A DNA stretch of 19,194 nucleotides from JBBQZL01 sp038207745 (GTDB taxonomy: Bacteria > Actinomycetota > Thermoleophilia > Solirubrobacterales > 70-9), in the NCBI GenBank assembly GCA_038207745.1, contig JBBQZL010000026.1:1-19194 (forward strand), in the 5' to 3' direction. Under the pieces are notes generated by a model. It made no database searches, was not told where the DNA came from, and worked only from the letters and a program-made list of their open reading frames with translations. This document shows, piece after piece, positions 6,345 through 13,751 of the stretch. Positions within the stretch are counted from its first letter, which is position 1. Each line of letters starts with the position of its first letter. The translations under genes and the position numbers were made by a program.

Positions 6345-7534
6345 GTGGTGTCTCTTTCTGGAGCGAATACCTCGCTTATCGGAGCGGGTCTGCTGATCAC
6401 ATACCCCTGGGCCATGTCAACACCGAACTCGACAAGAGTTCTGAGGGTCTCCTCGTCCTCGACACCTTCGGCGATCGTCCTGTAACCGAAGCTCTTCGCG
6501 AGCTTCACCATCGAGTGCACGACGTTTCTGCTTGGCTCGCTGTGGAGCAGATCGCTGACGAACTCAATGTCGATCTTGAGGTAGTCCACGGGGAGTTGCT
6601 TCAGGTAGCTGAATCCACCGTAGCCGGTGCCAAAATCGTCCAGAGCCATCTGAAAACCGATCGCCTTGATCGCCTTGACGAATACGACCGCCGCCGTCTG
6701 GTCGCCGGCCAGCGCAGTCTCGGTCAACTCAACCACAATCAGCGAAGGGTCGGCGCCAGACTCCTTGAGGCAAGTTTGAAAGTGTTCGATCATGCCGTCG
6801 TTCTCGACCGAGCGCACGGAGAGATTGACCGAAACCCGGTGCCCCCTGGCAGCCAGATCGGTCGCCTTGCCAACCATCCACCGGTCGATCTCGCTGACCA
6901 TTCCATACTCCTCGGCGATCGGCATGAACCTTGCTGCGCTGACGATGGCGCCGTTCTCGTCGCGCATTCGAGCCAGCAACTCGCGCATGACCGTCTCGCC
7001 GCTGTCCAGCGAGACGATCGGCTGCGCAAACGCGACCAGGTGTTTATTGTCAAGGGCAAAGCGAATCTGATGCAGCCACCGCAGCCAGTCTTGGCGAGTC
7101 TGAAGTTCCAGTTCCTTCCGACGCCGTTCGGTGTTGTCGGAGAAGATCACGACGGAGTTCACCACGCCCGCCGTGATTTCGTAGGGCGTGGATGTGTAGC
7201 TGACCTGTATCTCGGTCGCGTCCTTGCAGGTGAAGGTCGCATCGCTCACCCTGATCGGTTTGCCGTCGGAGCGGCCGTTGAGCAGGGGATCCGCCTCAAC
7301 GCGTGTTCCTGAACCGTTCGAGGCCGGCTGCTGGGTCATGTCACGCATCACCCTTCCGACCAGCTCCTCCTCACTCCAGCCGAGGAGTCTCTGCCCGGAC
7401 GGATTCAGGTGCGTGAGCCTGCCATCGGAATCCAGGGTGAACATCCCTTCGGTGACGGCAACCAGGTAGCTGCGCAGATTCTCGCCCGATGATTCAGTTC
7501 CGAGATTCATCCCAACATCCGAAATGTGTCTCAT
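6341..7534 (-). CDS. PAS-EAL cyclic-di-GMP phosphodiesterase
   Basis: Cytoplasmic 397-residue signalling protein that should hydrolyse c-di-GMP to pGpG. Residues ~20-135 are a PAS sensor domain (VTEGMFTLDSDGRLTHLNPSGQRLLGW...), linked by a helix to an EAL domain at ~160-390. Key EAL residues are present: E185 in an ELL variant of the EAL motif (MRELLAR), N237 (VSVNLSV), E269/E272 (ELTET), D299/D300 (LDDFGTGYGGFSYL), K320 (LKIDIEF), E356 (IAEGVED) and Q376 (AQGYVISRP). The metal and base ligands look intact, so catalysis is likely despite ELL. No GGDEF domain and no membrane helix. The downstream coiled-coil gene overlaps by TTGA. A TAGACT hexamer at 7551-7556 may be its -10. Confidence 0.93.
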   Translation of the reverse strand: MRHISDVGMNLGTESSGENLRSYLVAVTEGMFTLDSDGRLTHLNPSGQRLLGWSEEELVGRVMRDMTQQPASNGSGTRVEADPLLNGRSDGKPIRVSDATFTCKDATEIQVSYTSTPYEITAGVVNSVVIFSDNTERRRKELELQTRQDWLRWLHQIRFALDNKHLVAFAQPIVSLDSGETVMRELLARMRDENGAIVSAARFMPIAEEYGMVSEIDRWMVGKATDLAARGHRVSVNLSVRSVENDGMIEHFQTCLKESGADPSLIVVELTETALAGDQTAAVVFVKAIKAIGFQMALDDFGTGYGGFSYLKQLPVDYLKIDIEFVSDLLHSEPSRNVVHSMVKLAKSFGYRTIAEGVEDEETLRTLVEFGVDMAQGYVISRPAPISEVFAPERDTT

Positions 7535-7550
7535 GTCTCCACATGGCCAA

Positions 7551-7556
7551 AGTCTA
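7551..7556 (-). promoter_or_regulatory. -10-like hexamer of the PAS-EAL operon
   Basis: TAGACT on the minus strand, 16 nt before the ATG at 7534, leaving room for a short leader with a GGAG close to the start. It lies 71 bp from the divergent -10-like hexamer of the 92-residue membrane protein gene. Confidence 0.35.
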
Positions 7557-7626
7557 GTGCCAAATCTTGCAAGGACGTGAATGCCGGCAAGTACCCTTGC
7601 ATTCCGGGTGACTGCTCATTGTCGGG

Positions 7627-7632
7627 TAGGCT
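7627..7632 (+). promoter_or_regulatory. -10-like hexamer of the small membrane protein gene
   Basis: TAGGCT followed by 6 nt and the ATG at 7639. No separate room for a 5' leader, which fits a leaderless transcript; identical in sequence to the hexamer before kup. Confidence 0.5.
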
Positions 7633-7638
7633 CTCAGG

Positions 7639-7917
7639 ATGGGGTGCTTCCTCGTCCTCTTCGCCTTGATCTCGCCGCGTCTGGCCCTCTTCTTCGTCTG
7701 GATGTTCTCGAACGACCTAAGTCGCGCCTTCGACAGCTTCTGGATTCCGCTTATCGGCTTCTTCATCCTGCCATGGACGACGCTTCTCTACGCGCTGATG
7801 TGGGTCACCGGTACCCCCGGCATCCATGGCTTTGAGGCCTTCATCGTTGCCTTCGCGTTTGTCGTCGACATCGGATCCTTCGTCAGCAGCAAGCGTACGC
7901 AGGATCAGCGGGCCTGA
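7639..7917 (+). CDS. Small conserved-looking membrane protein, three helices
   Basis: A 92-residue protein with three hydrophobic segments: MGCFLVLFALISPRLALFFVW, AFDSFWIPLIGFFILPWTTLLYALMW and GFEAFIVAFAFVVDIGSF, ending in a short basic tail (SSKRTQDQRA). The pattern ISPRLALF..W.F...L..AFDSFW...GF..LPWTTL.Y is one I associate with a widespread uncharacterised actinobacterial family (from memory, not searched). The ATG at 7639 follows a TAGGCT hexamer by 6 nt. It stands alone, divergent from the PAS-EAL operon. Function unknown. Confidence 0.82.
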   Translation: MGCFLVLFALISPRLALFFVWMFSNDLSRAFDSFWIPLIGFFILPWTTLLYALMWVTGTPGIHGFEAFIVAFAFVVDIGSFVSSKRTQDQRA

Positions 7918-8301
7918 CTCAAGGTCCGATCCCGGCGGAAGTATCACCGTCGCCGGAAACTTCGCGGGACATCTCGAGCAGGCCGGGCTGCTATGCGCAG
8001 TCGAGTACTCATCCGACGGGACCGTCACCGCACTCGTCCCGCGGGCAATCGGAGCGTTCAACGACTGTTCGATCCGCCGAACCGCTGCATCGAAGATCAG
8101 CCAGAAGAAGAATTGGGGCCCGGACTCGAAGGGTGTTGCAGGGCGGCTCTTTCCGATCGAGGACCTTGATCCTGCGGGTCCCACGGCCTCACTTCGGCTC
8201 GGGAGCCTCGGAGCCGTTTCGGTCCTAACCCAGACGGTCTACGAGATCGGCTGAACTCAATTCTGGACGCGGTGAGCGGATTCGCCGCCGCACCGACGAC
8301 A
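7918..8301. other. Gap without a supportable gene
   Basis: A plus-strand frame stays open through most of this stretch to a TGA at 8252-8254, with moderately high GC at third positions and a plausible-looking segment (VAGNFAGHLEQAGLLCAVEY). Its only usual in-frame start is an ATG at 7826, inside the preceding gene in another frame. It could be the tail of a lost gene, but I recognise no family. Nothing else was seen. Confidence 0.4.
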
Positions 8302-8307
8302 TAGGCT
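8302..8307 (+). promoter_or_regulatory. -10-like hexamer of kup
   Basis: TAGGCT with 8 nt to the ATG at 8316; no Shine-Dalgarno sequence is seen. Fits leaderless initiation. Confidence 0.5.
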
Positions 8308-8315
8308 CGGGTGCG

Positions 8316-10265
8316 ATGCCCGAGGAGTCACGAACCGGGTCGGGCCGAACATTGGGCTTCGATCGGGCCAGCCGCCGGCGCCAGCTGGGAGTGGCCGCAC
8401 TCGCACTTGGCGCACTCGGCGTCGTCTTCGGCGACATCGGCACCAGTCCGCTGTATGCGCTGCAGACGGTCTTCTCGGCCGACGGCTACGCGGTAAAACC
8501 AACGGAGGTCGATGTCTTCGGGGTGATCTCGCTCGTCTTCTGGTCAATCACGGTGATCGTCTCGATCAAGTTCGTCACCTTCATCATGCGCGCCGACAAC
8601 GACGGCGAGGGCGGGATCATGGCGTTGATCGCGTTGATCCAGACCGTGACGCTGAAGCGGCCCTGGGCCAAGGCTGCGCTGATTGCGGCGGGGCTCTTCG
8701 GAGTTGCCCTCTTCTATGGCGACGGGATGATCACCCCGGCGATATCGGTGCTCTCCGCTGTCGAAGGCCTCGAGGTTGCCGCCCCGGGACTCTCCTCGCT
8801 TGTCCTGCCGATCACGATCGTGGTGCTGACGTTGCTGTTTGCGATCCAGCGCTTCGGTACCCACGCGATCGGGAGGCTGTTCGGGCCGGTGATGGTTGTC
8901 TGGTTTATCGTGATCGCCGCCGCCGGGGTCGGGCAGGTGATCCAGGATCCGTCGATTCTCAAGGCGCTATCGCCGACCTATGGGTTCGAGTTCTTCACGG
9001 CCCACCCCTCAATCGCCTTCATCGCGCTCGGGTCGATAGTCCTGACGATCACCGGCGCAGAGGCGCTCTACGCGGACATGGGGCATTTCGGTCGCTCCCC
9101 GATCAGCCGCGCCTGGTTTCTGCTCGTCTTCCCGGCCCTGACGCTCAACTACATGGGGCAGGGCTCGTTGATCCTCGTCTCACCTTCGTCGATCGCCAAC
9201 CCCTTCTTCCTCCTGATCCCGCACTGGGGCCGGGTCCCGATGGTTCTGCTCGCCACCGTCGCAACGGTGATCGCCTCCCAGGCGGTCATCTCCGGTGCAT
9301 TCTCGGTCTCCCGGCAGGCCGTTCAACTCGGTTTCCTGCCGAGACTGTCGATCAAGCACACATCCGATGCGGAGATTGGTCAGGTCTTCGTTCCGGCGAT
9401 CAACTGGGCTCTCTACGTCGCCGTCGTCGTGCTGGTGATCGGCTTCGGATCCTCAGCAGCCCTGGCGTCCGCATACGGGATTGCCGTAACCGGAACCCTG
9501 ACCATCGACACACTGCTGTTTCTGGTCGTGGCCCGAACGCTCTGGAAAAAGCCCCTCTGGCTGGCGATCGGCGGCGGCGTCTTCTTCCTGACCATAGATC
9601 TGACCTTCCTCTCGGCCAACCTGACCAAGATCTTCCATGGCGGCTGGTTCCCGCTGGGGATCGGCGCGGTCGTCTTCGTCATCCTCTCGACCTGGGATCG
9701 CGGCCATAGAAAGGTCACCGAGGCCCGAATAGAAGAGGAGGGTCCCCTCCGCGACTTCGAAACCGAGATCCGGAGATCCGAGCCGCCTGTTCTGGTGGTG
9801 CCGGGAACCGCCGTCTATCTCAACTCGCGCCCCGAGACCACGCCGCTGGCGCTGCGTGCCGGGGTTGAACGCGATCACGTCATCCATGAGACGGTGATCG
9901 TGCTCTCGCTGCAGACCACGAAGGTCCCCTTCGCCGACGCGGCCTCTCTTGTGACCGTTGACGAGATCGGTGCGCGGGACGGGGGAGTCATCCACCTGAC
10001 GGCGCAGCTCGGCTTCATGGACACGCCGGACGTCCCGAAGATCCTCGAGATTGCAAACGAGACCGTCCTCGAGCATCCAGTCGATCTCCAGGATGCCGTC
10101 TACTTTCTCTCCAGCGTCGCGGTCATACCGGCGCACACGTCAGGCATGCCACGTTGGCGCCAGCGCCTCTTCATTGCGATGGCCCGCAATGCCGGCAATC
10201 CGGTCGAGTACTTCCGGCTGCCACCCGACCGCGCGGTGACGGTGGGGTCGTCGGTCGAGCTCTAG
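8316..10265 (+). CDS. kup: Kup family low-affinity potassium transporter
   Basis: Proton-coupled K+ uptake protein of the cytoplasmic membrane, 649 residues, the normal length for KUP/HAK/KT proteins. The diagnostic N-terminal motif GVVFGDIGTSPLYAL is near residue 35, FYGDGMITPAISVLSAVEGLE near 125, and GAEALYADMGHFG near 245. About 12 transmembrane helices fill residues 25-460, then a soluble C-terminal domain of ~190 residues typical of the family (VPGTAVYLNSRPETTPLAL, then HVIHETVIVLSLQT, and a C-terminal YFLSS.... YFRLPPDR block). The ATG start follows a TAGGCT hexamer by 8 nt. No kdp or trk genes are nearby. Its TAG stop overlaps the TAG stop of the convergent squalene/phytoene synthase-like gene through a shared CTAG. 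Confidence 0.97.
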   Translation: MPEESRTGSGRTLGFDRASRRRQLGVAALALGALGVVFGDIGTSPLYALQTVFSADGYAVKPTEVDVFGVISLVFWSITVIVSIKFVTFIMRADNDGEGGIMALIALIQTVTLKRPWAKAALIAAGLFGVALFYGDGMITPAISVLSAVEGLEVAAPGLSSLVLPITIVVLTLLFAIQRFGTHAIGRLFGPVMVVWFIVIAAAGVGQVIQDPSILKALSPTYGFEFFTAHPSIAFIALGSIVLTITGAEALYADMGHFGRSPISRAWFLLVFPALTLNYMGQGSLILVSPSSIANPFFLLIPHWGRVPMVLLATVATVIASQAVISGAFSVSRQAVQLGFLPRLSIKHTSDAEIGQVFVPAINWALYVAVVVLVIGFGSSAALASAYGIAVTGTLTIDTLLFLVVARTLWKKPLWLAIGGGVFFLTIDLTFLSANLTKIFHGGWFPLGIGAVVFVILSTWDRGHRKVTEARIEEEGPLRDFETEIRRSEPPVLVVPGTAVYLNSRPETTPLALRAGVERDHVIHETVIVLSLQTTKVPFADAASLVTVDEIGARDGGVIHLTAQLGFMDTPDVPKILEIANETVLEHPVDLQDAVYFLSSVAVIPAHTSGMPRWRQRLFIAMARNAGNPVEYFRLPPDRAVTVGSSVEL

Positions 10266-11371
10266 GTCTGGGCGGGGAGGCCCTGACCCTGCTGCACGAA
10301 GGCGGCCTGGCCGAAATCCCTGGTCAGGTCAACTGCGGCGCTGAGAAAGTCGTGCTCGACGCGGCGGATCGTCCTGCCGGCCCAGACCGGGGACATCAGA
10401 GCAGGCAGGGATTTCGCGACCACCTGGAGCCGGCCGCTCGGCCCGGGCCACGGCCGGTGGCCGGTGCGAAGTGCGCAGCCGCGGTAGTGGAGGTCGGTGA
10501 AAAGCAGCATCAGCACGGCCGCGGTTCGCACGGCGGCGGTTCCGCCAAGGTCGAGTCCGTCGAAGAGCCGCCGGTAGGCCGGCGCACGATCGAGGGCCAT
10601 CGCCAGATGCTCCTCGCGCACCTCCTTGACGACGACCCTTGTCTCCGGCTCGTAGCCGGAGCTGCCAAGGAACGGCTTCAGTGCCGGGTGATACGAGACT
10701 CCTCTCTCGAGGTCTCGCTCGATGTCGCGGGTCACGTTGGCCAGCTGGATCATCTCGCTGACCAGAAATGCGTCCTCACGGCTGCCCTCGGTGAGCGGGC
10801 GCTCCGCAACCTGACCGAGTGTGAAGATCGCGGGATACCCGATCACGTTGCGGCAGTAGAGCGCGAGCTGATCCTGATCGAGGAGGACGCCGCCCTGGCG
10901 GGCAAAGGCGTCTGTCGACCAGGCCATCCCGGCTGCCATCGATCGGACCAGTTCCCCGATCTGCTCCCGGACCTCGACCGGAAAGGTCATGAAGACCGAG
11001 TCGACAAGCCTGCAACGCCTGATCAGCAGCAGATAGACGCGATCGCGCTCGTCTCTCGCAAGGGTGTCGGAGATCGGCGTCGGAGCAACCGGCATCTCGG
11101 CGTCAAAGCGCGCAGCAAAGTGGTGGAGCTCGGTGATGCAGGCATCGGAATCGGGGATCAGGTCCTCGTACGTGTCGAGCATCCGGCAGTACAGGTAGGC
11201 CACGGCCGCCGCTCGGGCCTGGTCTCCAGGAAGCACGACGATGCTTGCCGCAAAGCTGCGTGCGGCATGCGGCAGGATCCGCCAGACGAAGCGCTCCGGG
11301 TCGGTCTCGCGAGAGAGAGCCTCGATGTCGGGCCGACGGCGATTGACCGTCAGGCCTCGCAGAAGCAGCAT
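10262..11371 (-). CDS. Squalene/phytoene synthase family protein
   Basis: Trans-isoprenyl diphosphate head-to-head synthase family enzyme, 369 residues from the ATG at 11371. Both Mg2+/diphosphate-binding Asp-rich motifs are visible: YLYCRMLDTYEDLIPD (D66, D70, D74) and NVTRDIERDLERG (D216, D220). SFAASIVVLPGD near residues 39-50 and LYCRNVIGYPAIF near 171-183 fit the conserved helices around the active site. The LDTYED wording is closer to squalene synthase-type than to bacterial CrtB (DDIVD-like), so squalene or a dehydrosqualene-like product is a guess; no carotenoid or hopanoid genes are nearby. The open frame extends to a GTG at 11401, but ATG 11371 follows a TAGCCC element by 7 nt. Convergent with kup, with overlapping stop codons. 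Confidence 0.87.
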   Translation of the reverse strand: MLLLRGLTVNRRRPDIEALSRETDPERFVWRILPHAARSFAASIVVLPGDQARAAAVAYLYCRMLDTYEDLIPDSDACITELHHFAARFDAEMPVAPTPISDTLARDERDRVYLLLIRRCRLVDSVFMTFPVEVREQIGELVRSMAAGMAWSTDAFARQGGVLLDQDQLALYCRNVIGYPAIFTLGQVAERPLTEGSREDAFLVSEMIQLANVTRDIERDLERGVSYHPALKPFLGSSGYEPETRVVVKEVREEHLAMALDRAPAYRRLFDGLDLGGTAAVRTAAVLMLLFTDLHYRGCALRTGHRPWPGPSGRLQVVAKSLPALMSPVWAGRTIRRVEHDFLSAAVDLTRDFGQAAFVQQGQGLPAQT

Positions 11372-11378
11372 GGGGCCG

Positions 11379-11384
11379 GGGCTA
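11379..11384 (-). promoter_or_regulatory. Weak -10-like hexamer of the squalene/phytoene synthase-like gene
   Basis: TAGCCC on the minus strand with 7 nt to the ATG at 11371. It lacks the final T of the other sites, so support is weaker, but spacing matches them. Confidence 0.3.
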
Positions 11385-11483
11385 CGATGCGCATTGATCA
11401 CGATTTCAACTTAGCAGCGGGAGGCAGGCGGCCACAACTGATCGAGTTCTACTCTCTCCGATCCAGCTCGGAAAGGCCGAGGT

Positions 11484-11733
11484 TTGCAACCGGGTCGTGT
11501 CCACCTCACACCAGACCAGCCTGGTCGAGGACCACCCCCTTCCAACGGATGCCCTATTCGCCTACCACGAGGCCCGTCCGCATCTGCCTCACCTGCGGGC
11601 ATGCCGGCTGTTGCGACAACTCGCCCGAGCAGCATCCGACAGCTCACAACAGGGAGACCTCGCATCCGCTTATCCGCTCACTCGAGCCCGGCGAGGAGTG
11701 GTCCTGGTGCTACCCGGATCAGCTCGGGATGAT
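11484..11733 (+). pseudogene. Decayed UBP-type zinc finger protein
   Basis: Small bacterial proteins with a single UBP-type zinc finger (~80-110 residues) carry CxHL, CxxC, CxxCG..CC and several His ligands. Here the second half is well preserved in one frame: ICLTCGHAGCCDNSPEQH, then SHPLIRSLEPGEEW and WCYPD. The first half lies in another frame starting near TTG 11484: GRVHLTPDQPG then PPSNGCPIRL. It matches the family pattern except that the Cys of CxHL and the second Cys of the CxxC pair are both Arg (TGY to CGY changes). The two halves are out of frame across about 11563-11575, where some residues expected before R-x-CLTCG (including the usual WV) are missing. With two zinc ligands and the frame lost, it should be non-functional. 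Beyond ~11733 to 11837 nothing was recognised. Confidence 0.8.
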
Positions 11734-11837
11734 CAATCCCGAGGTCAGGGGTCAAACGCAGACCCCGCCCTCACCGATGGTCTGGTGGACAAGCTCGGTG
11801 GGCGAACACCGGTTCCGAGGCCATCGAGTCAGCGGAA

Positions 11838-13415
11838 TTACCAGGTGTCGACGAAGCTCCGGCCGCTCGGAGGCAATGTCGTCGCCGCGGCAGCGAGGGT
11901 CGAGATGACCACCTGACGGGTCTCGGCGGGGTCGACCACGTCATCGATCTCGAACAGGGTCGCGGAGTTCAGCGCCTTTGCGTTCTCCTGCGCCGCCGCA
12001 GTCAGCGCCTGCACCCGCGCCTCGCGTTCCTCGTCGTCCTCGATCGCCTCGAGGTCACGCCGGAAGCCGAGACGGACCGCACCCTCGAGACCCATCGGCC
12101 CAAGTTCGCCCGACGGCCAGGCGACCGTGAGGAGTGGTTCCCGGAGACTTCCGCCGACCATCGCCTGCGCACCAAGCCCATATGCCTTGCGGAGGATCAC
12201 CGCAATCAGAGGAACCCTCAGCGAGGCTCCGGTGACAAGGAGGCGGGAGCAGTGCCGAACCAGAGCGCCGCTCTCGGCCTCGGGCCCGACCATCATCCCG
12301 GGTGTGTCGACAAGCGAGAGGATCGGCAATCCAAAGACGTCGCAGAGCTGCATGAACCGAGACGCCTTGTCGGCGCCGTCGCTCGTGATCGCGCCGGCCA
12401 GGTGGACCGGGTTGTTTGCGATCACCCCTACCGACCGGCCGTCGATCCTGACAAGTGCCGTGGTCATCTCGGGCGCGAACTTCTCGCGCAGAAAGGTCGC
12501 CGAGCCCTGGTCCGCGAGGGTTTCGATCACGGGGCCGACCTTGTAGGCCCGGCGTCGCCGCTCGGGAACGGCGTCGCGCAGCGGGGTCTGATCAGTTGGC
12601 TCAATGGGCGGAGTTCGGCCCTGGAAGTAGGAGACCAGTTGCCTCGTGACGGCCACCGCTGCGGCCTCGTCCTCAACCACGACGTCGATGACGCCGTTCG
12701 GTGCCTGCATGCTGGCCGGGCCAACGTCGTCGGGCGCGACATCTCCGAGCCCGCCTCCCTGGATCATCGCCGGGCCGCCCATCCCGATCGAGGAGTTCTC
12801 CGTCGCGACGATCAGGTCGGCACAACCGGCGATCACCGCATTCCCGGCAAAGCATCGCCCGGCCACGATTGCGATCCGCGGCACGACACCGGAGAGCCGT
12901 GCCCACAGCGCGAAGGCCGGAACGTCGAGCGCCGAGACGACGGCGAAGTCGGTGTCACCGGGCCTGCCGCCACCTCCCTCGGCGAAGAAGACCGTCGGCA
13001 GCCTCATCCGCTCGATCAGCTCAAAGAGCCGATCCTTCTTGCGGTGCCCGATCGCGCCCTGCGTTCCGGCGAGCACCATGTAGTCGTAGGCGAGCACGGC
13101 GCAGGCGCTCGTCTCGGCATCGAAGAGATCGCCGTTGATGCGGCCGGTGCCGGTGATCAACCCATCGGCAGGTGTGCGCTCCAGGAGCTCGGGCATCTCG
13201 CGGCGGGCGCGTTGCGCGGCGACCGCCAGGCCGCCGTACTCGACAAAGCTGCCTGCGTCGAGCAGGTCGGCGATGTTCTCCCGGGCGGTTCGACCTCCGC
13301 GCGAGTGACGAAGCTTCACGGCCTCGGTCCGCGCCTCATCGAGGGTGAGACGCCGGCGCTCCAGCGCCTTCGCCAGGTCATCCCGGGGCCCGTCCGTCTG
13401 ATCGGCATTCGACAT
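11838..13415 (-). CDS. Acyl-CoA carboxylase, carboxyltransferase (beta) subunit
   Basis: Transfers CO2 from carboxybiotin to an acyl-CoA (acetyl-, propionyl- or methylcrotonyl-CoA type); 525 residues, the normal size. The N-domain has RHSRGGRTARENIADLLD, the crotonase-fold oxyanion region GRCFAGNAVIAGCADLIV and SSIGMGGPAMIQGGG. The C-domain has the linker PVHLAGAITSDGADKASRFM, LSLVDTPGMMVGPEAE, and VILRKAYGLGAQAMVGGS with the second oxyanion hole. It ends in SFVDTW. The gene stands alone: no biotin carboxylase/BCCP subunit is in the window, so its partner must be encoded elsewhere, as is common in actinobacteria. Start ATG 13415 lies 8 nt after a TACGAT hexamer. Acyl-chain specificity cannot be judged. 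Confidence 0.95.
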   Translation of the reverse strand: MSNADQTDGPRDDLAKALERRRLTLDEARTEAVKLRHSRGGRTARENIADLLDAGSFVEYGGLAVAAQRARREMPELLERTPADGLITGTGRINGDLFDAETSACAVLAYDYMVLAGTQGAIGHRKKDRLFELIERMRLPTVFFAEGGGGRPGDTDFAVVSALDVPAFALWARLSGVVPRIAIVAGRCFAGNAVIAGCADLIVATENSSIGMGGPAMIQGGGLGDVAPDDVGPASMQAPNGVIDVVVEDEAAAVAVTRQLVSYFQGRTPPIEPTDQTPLRDAVPERRRRAYKVGPVIETLADQGSATFLREKFAPEMTTALVRIDGRSVGVIANNPVHLAGAITSDGADKASRFMQLCDVFGLPILSLVDTPGMMVGPEAESGALVRHCSRLLVTGASLRVPLIAVILRKAYGLGAQAMVGGSLREPLLTVAWPSGELGPMGLEGAVRLGFRRDLEAIEDDEEREARVQALTAAAQENAKALNSATLFEIDDVVDPAETRQVVISTLAAAATTLPPSGRSFVDTW

Positions 13416-13423
13416 CGCGATTG

Positions 13424-13429
13424 ATCGTA
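13424..13429 (-). promoter_or_regulatory. -10-like hexamer of the acyl-CoA carboxylase gene
   Basis: TACGAT on the minus strand, 8 nt before the ATG at 13415, without a Shine-Dalgarno sequence between them. Confidence 0.5.
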
Positions 13430-13494
13430 TGTGCCAGGCGATCGATGGCTCGCTGCCGACATGGAAGAGCCGGTGTCACACCTCCGCGCTCAGC

Positions 13495-13515
13495 TAGGGT
13501 CGAAGGAAAAGGAGG
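13495..13515 (+). promoter_or_regulatory. -10-like hexamer and strong ribosome binding site of the ohr remnant
   Basis: TAGGGT at 13495-13500 is followed by AAAAGGAGG at 13507-13515 and, 6 nt later, an ATG at 13522. This is a textbook initiation region, but the ATG is out of frame with the ohr-like sequence that follows and would give only a 25-residue peptide. Confidence 0.5.
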
Positions 13516-13521
13516 CCGGCG

Positions 13522-13730
13522 ATGCCGAGCTCGACTCGAAGGTCCACCTGCAGACCAATGATGCCCGCGGCTTCCAGCTTGCGGTCGAACTCAATGTGAA
13601 GCTTCCCTCCGTCGATGACGAGCAGGCAGCCGAGCTGGTTCGGATCACACACACCGTTTGCCCGTACTCGAACGCAACAAGGGGAAATATCGAGGTCACG
13701 CTGACAGCGAACGGGAACCCGGTCATCTAG
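13522..13730 (+). pseudogene. ohr: ohr/OsmC family remnant (C-terminal half only)
   Basis: Ohr reduces organic hydroperoxides with two Cys in a ~140-residue OsmC fold. From about 13534 to the TAG at 13728-13730 one frame reads like the second half of Ohr: FQLAVELNVKLP, then AAELVRITHTVCPYSNATRGNIEVTL with the resolving Cys. The first ~70 residues, including the peroxidatic Cys, are absent, and the 5' side is immediately the promoter of the carboxylase gene. The good ribosome binding site and ATG at 13522 are in a different frame, so the simplest history is an internal, out-of-frame deletion. A weak in-frame ATG at 13461 would allow an 89-residue product, but it could not be an active Ohr. Confidence 0.82.
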
Positions 13731-13751
13731 CCCGGCAGGCGCAGGACCGCG

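Noticed and set aside
7717..8184. Minus-strand frame of 155 codons across the gap before kup
   Set aside because: No recognisable motif; half of it is antisense of the 92-residue membrane protein gene.
10154..11908. Long plus-strand frame (584 codons) antisense to the squalene/phytoene synthase-like gene
   Set aside because: Arises from high GC and codon bias of the opposite gene; no domain recognised except at its 3' end, where it reads part of the broken zinc finger gene.
12252..13424. Plus-strand frame (390 codons) opposite the acyl-CoA carboxylase gene
   Set aside because: Shadow of a confidently identified gene; low-complexity Arg/Gly/Asp composition typical of antisense frames.
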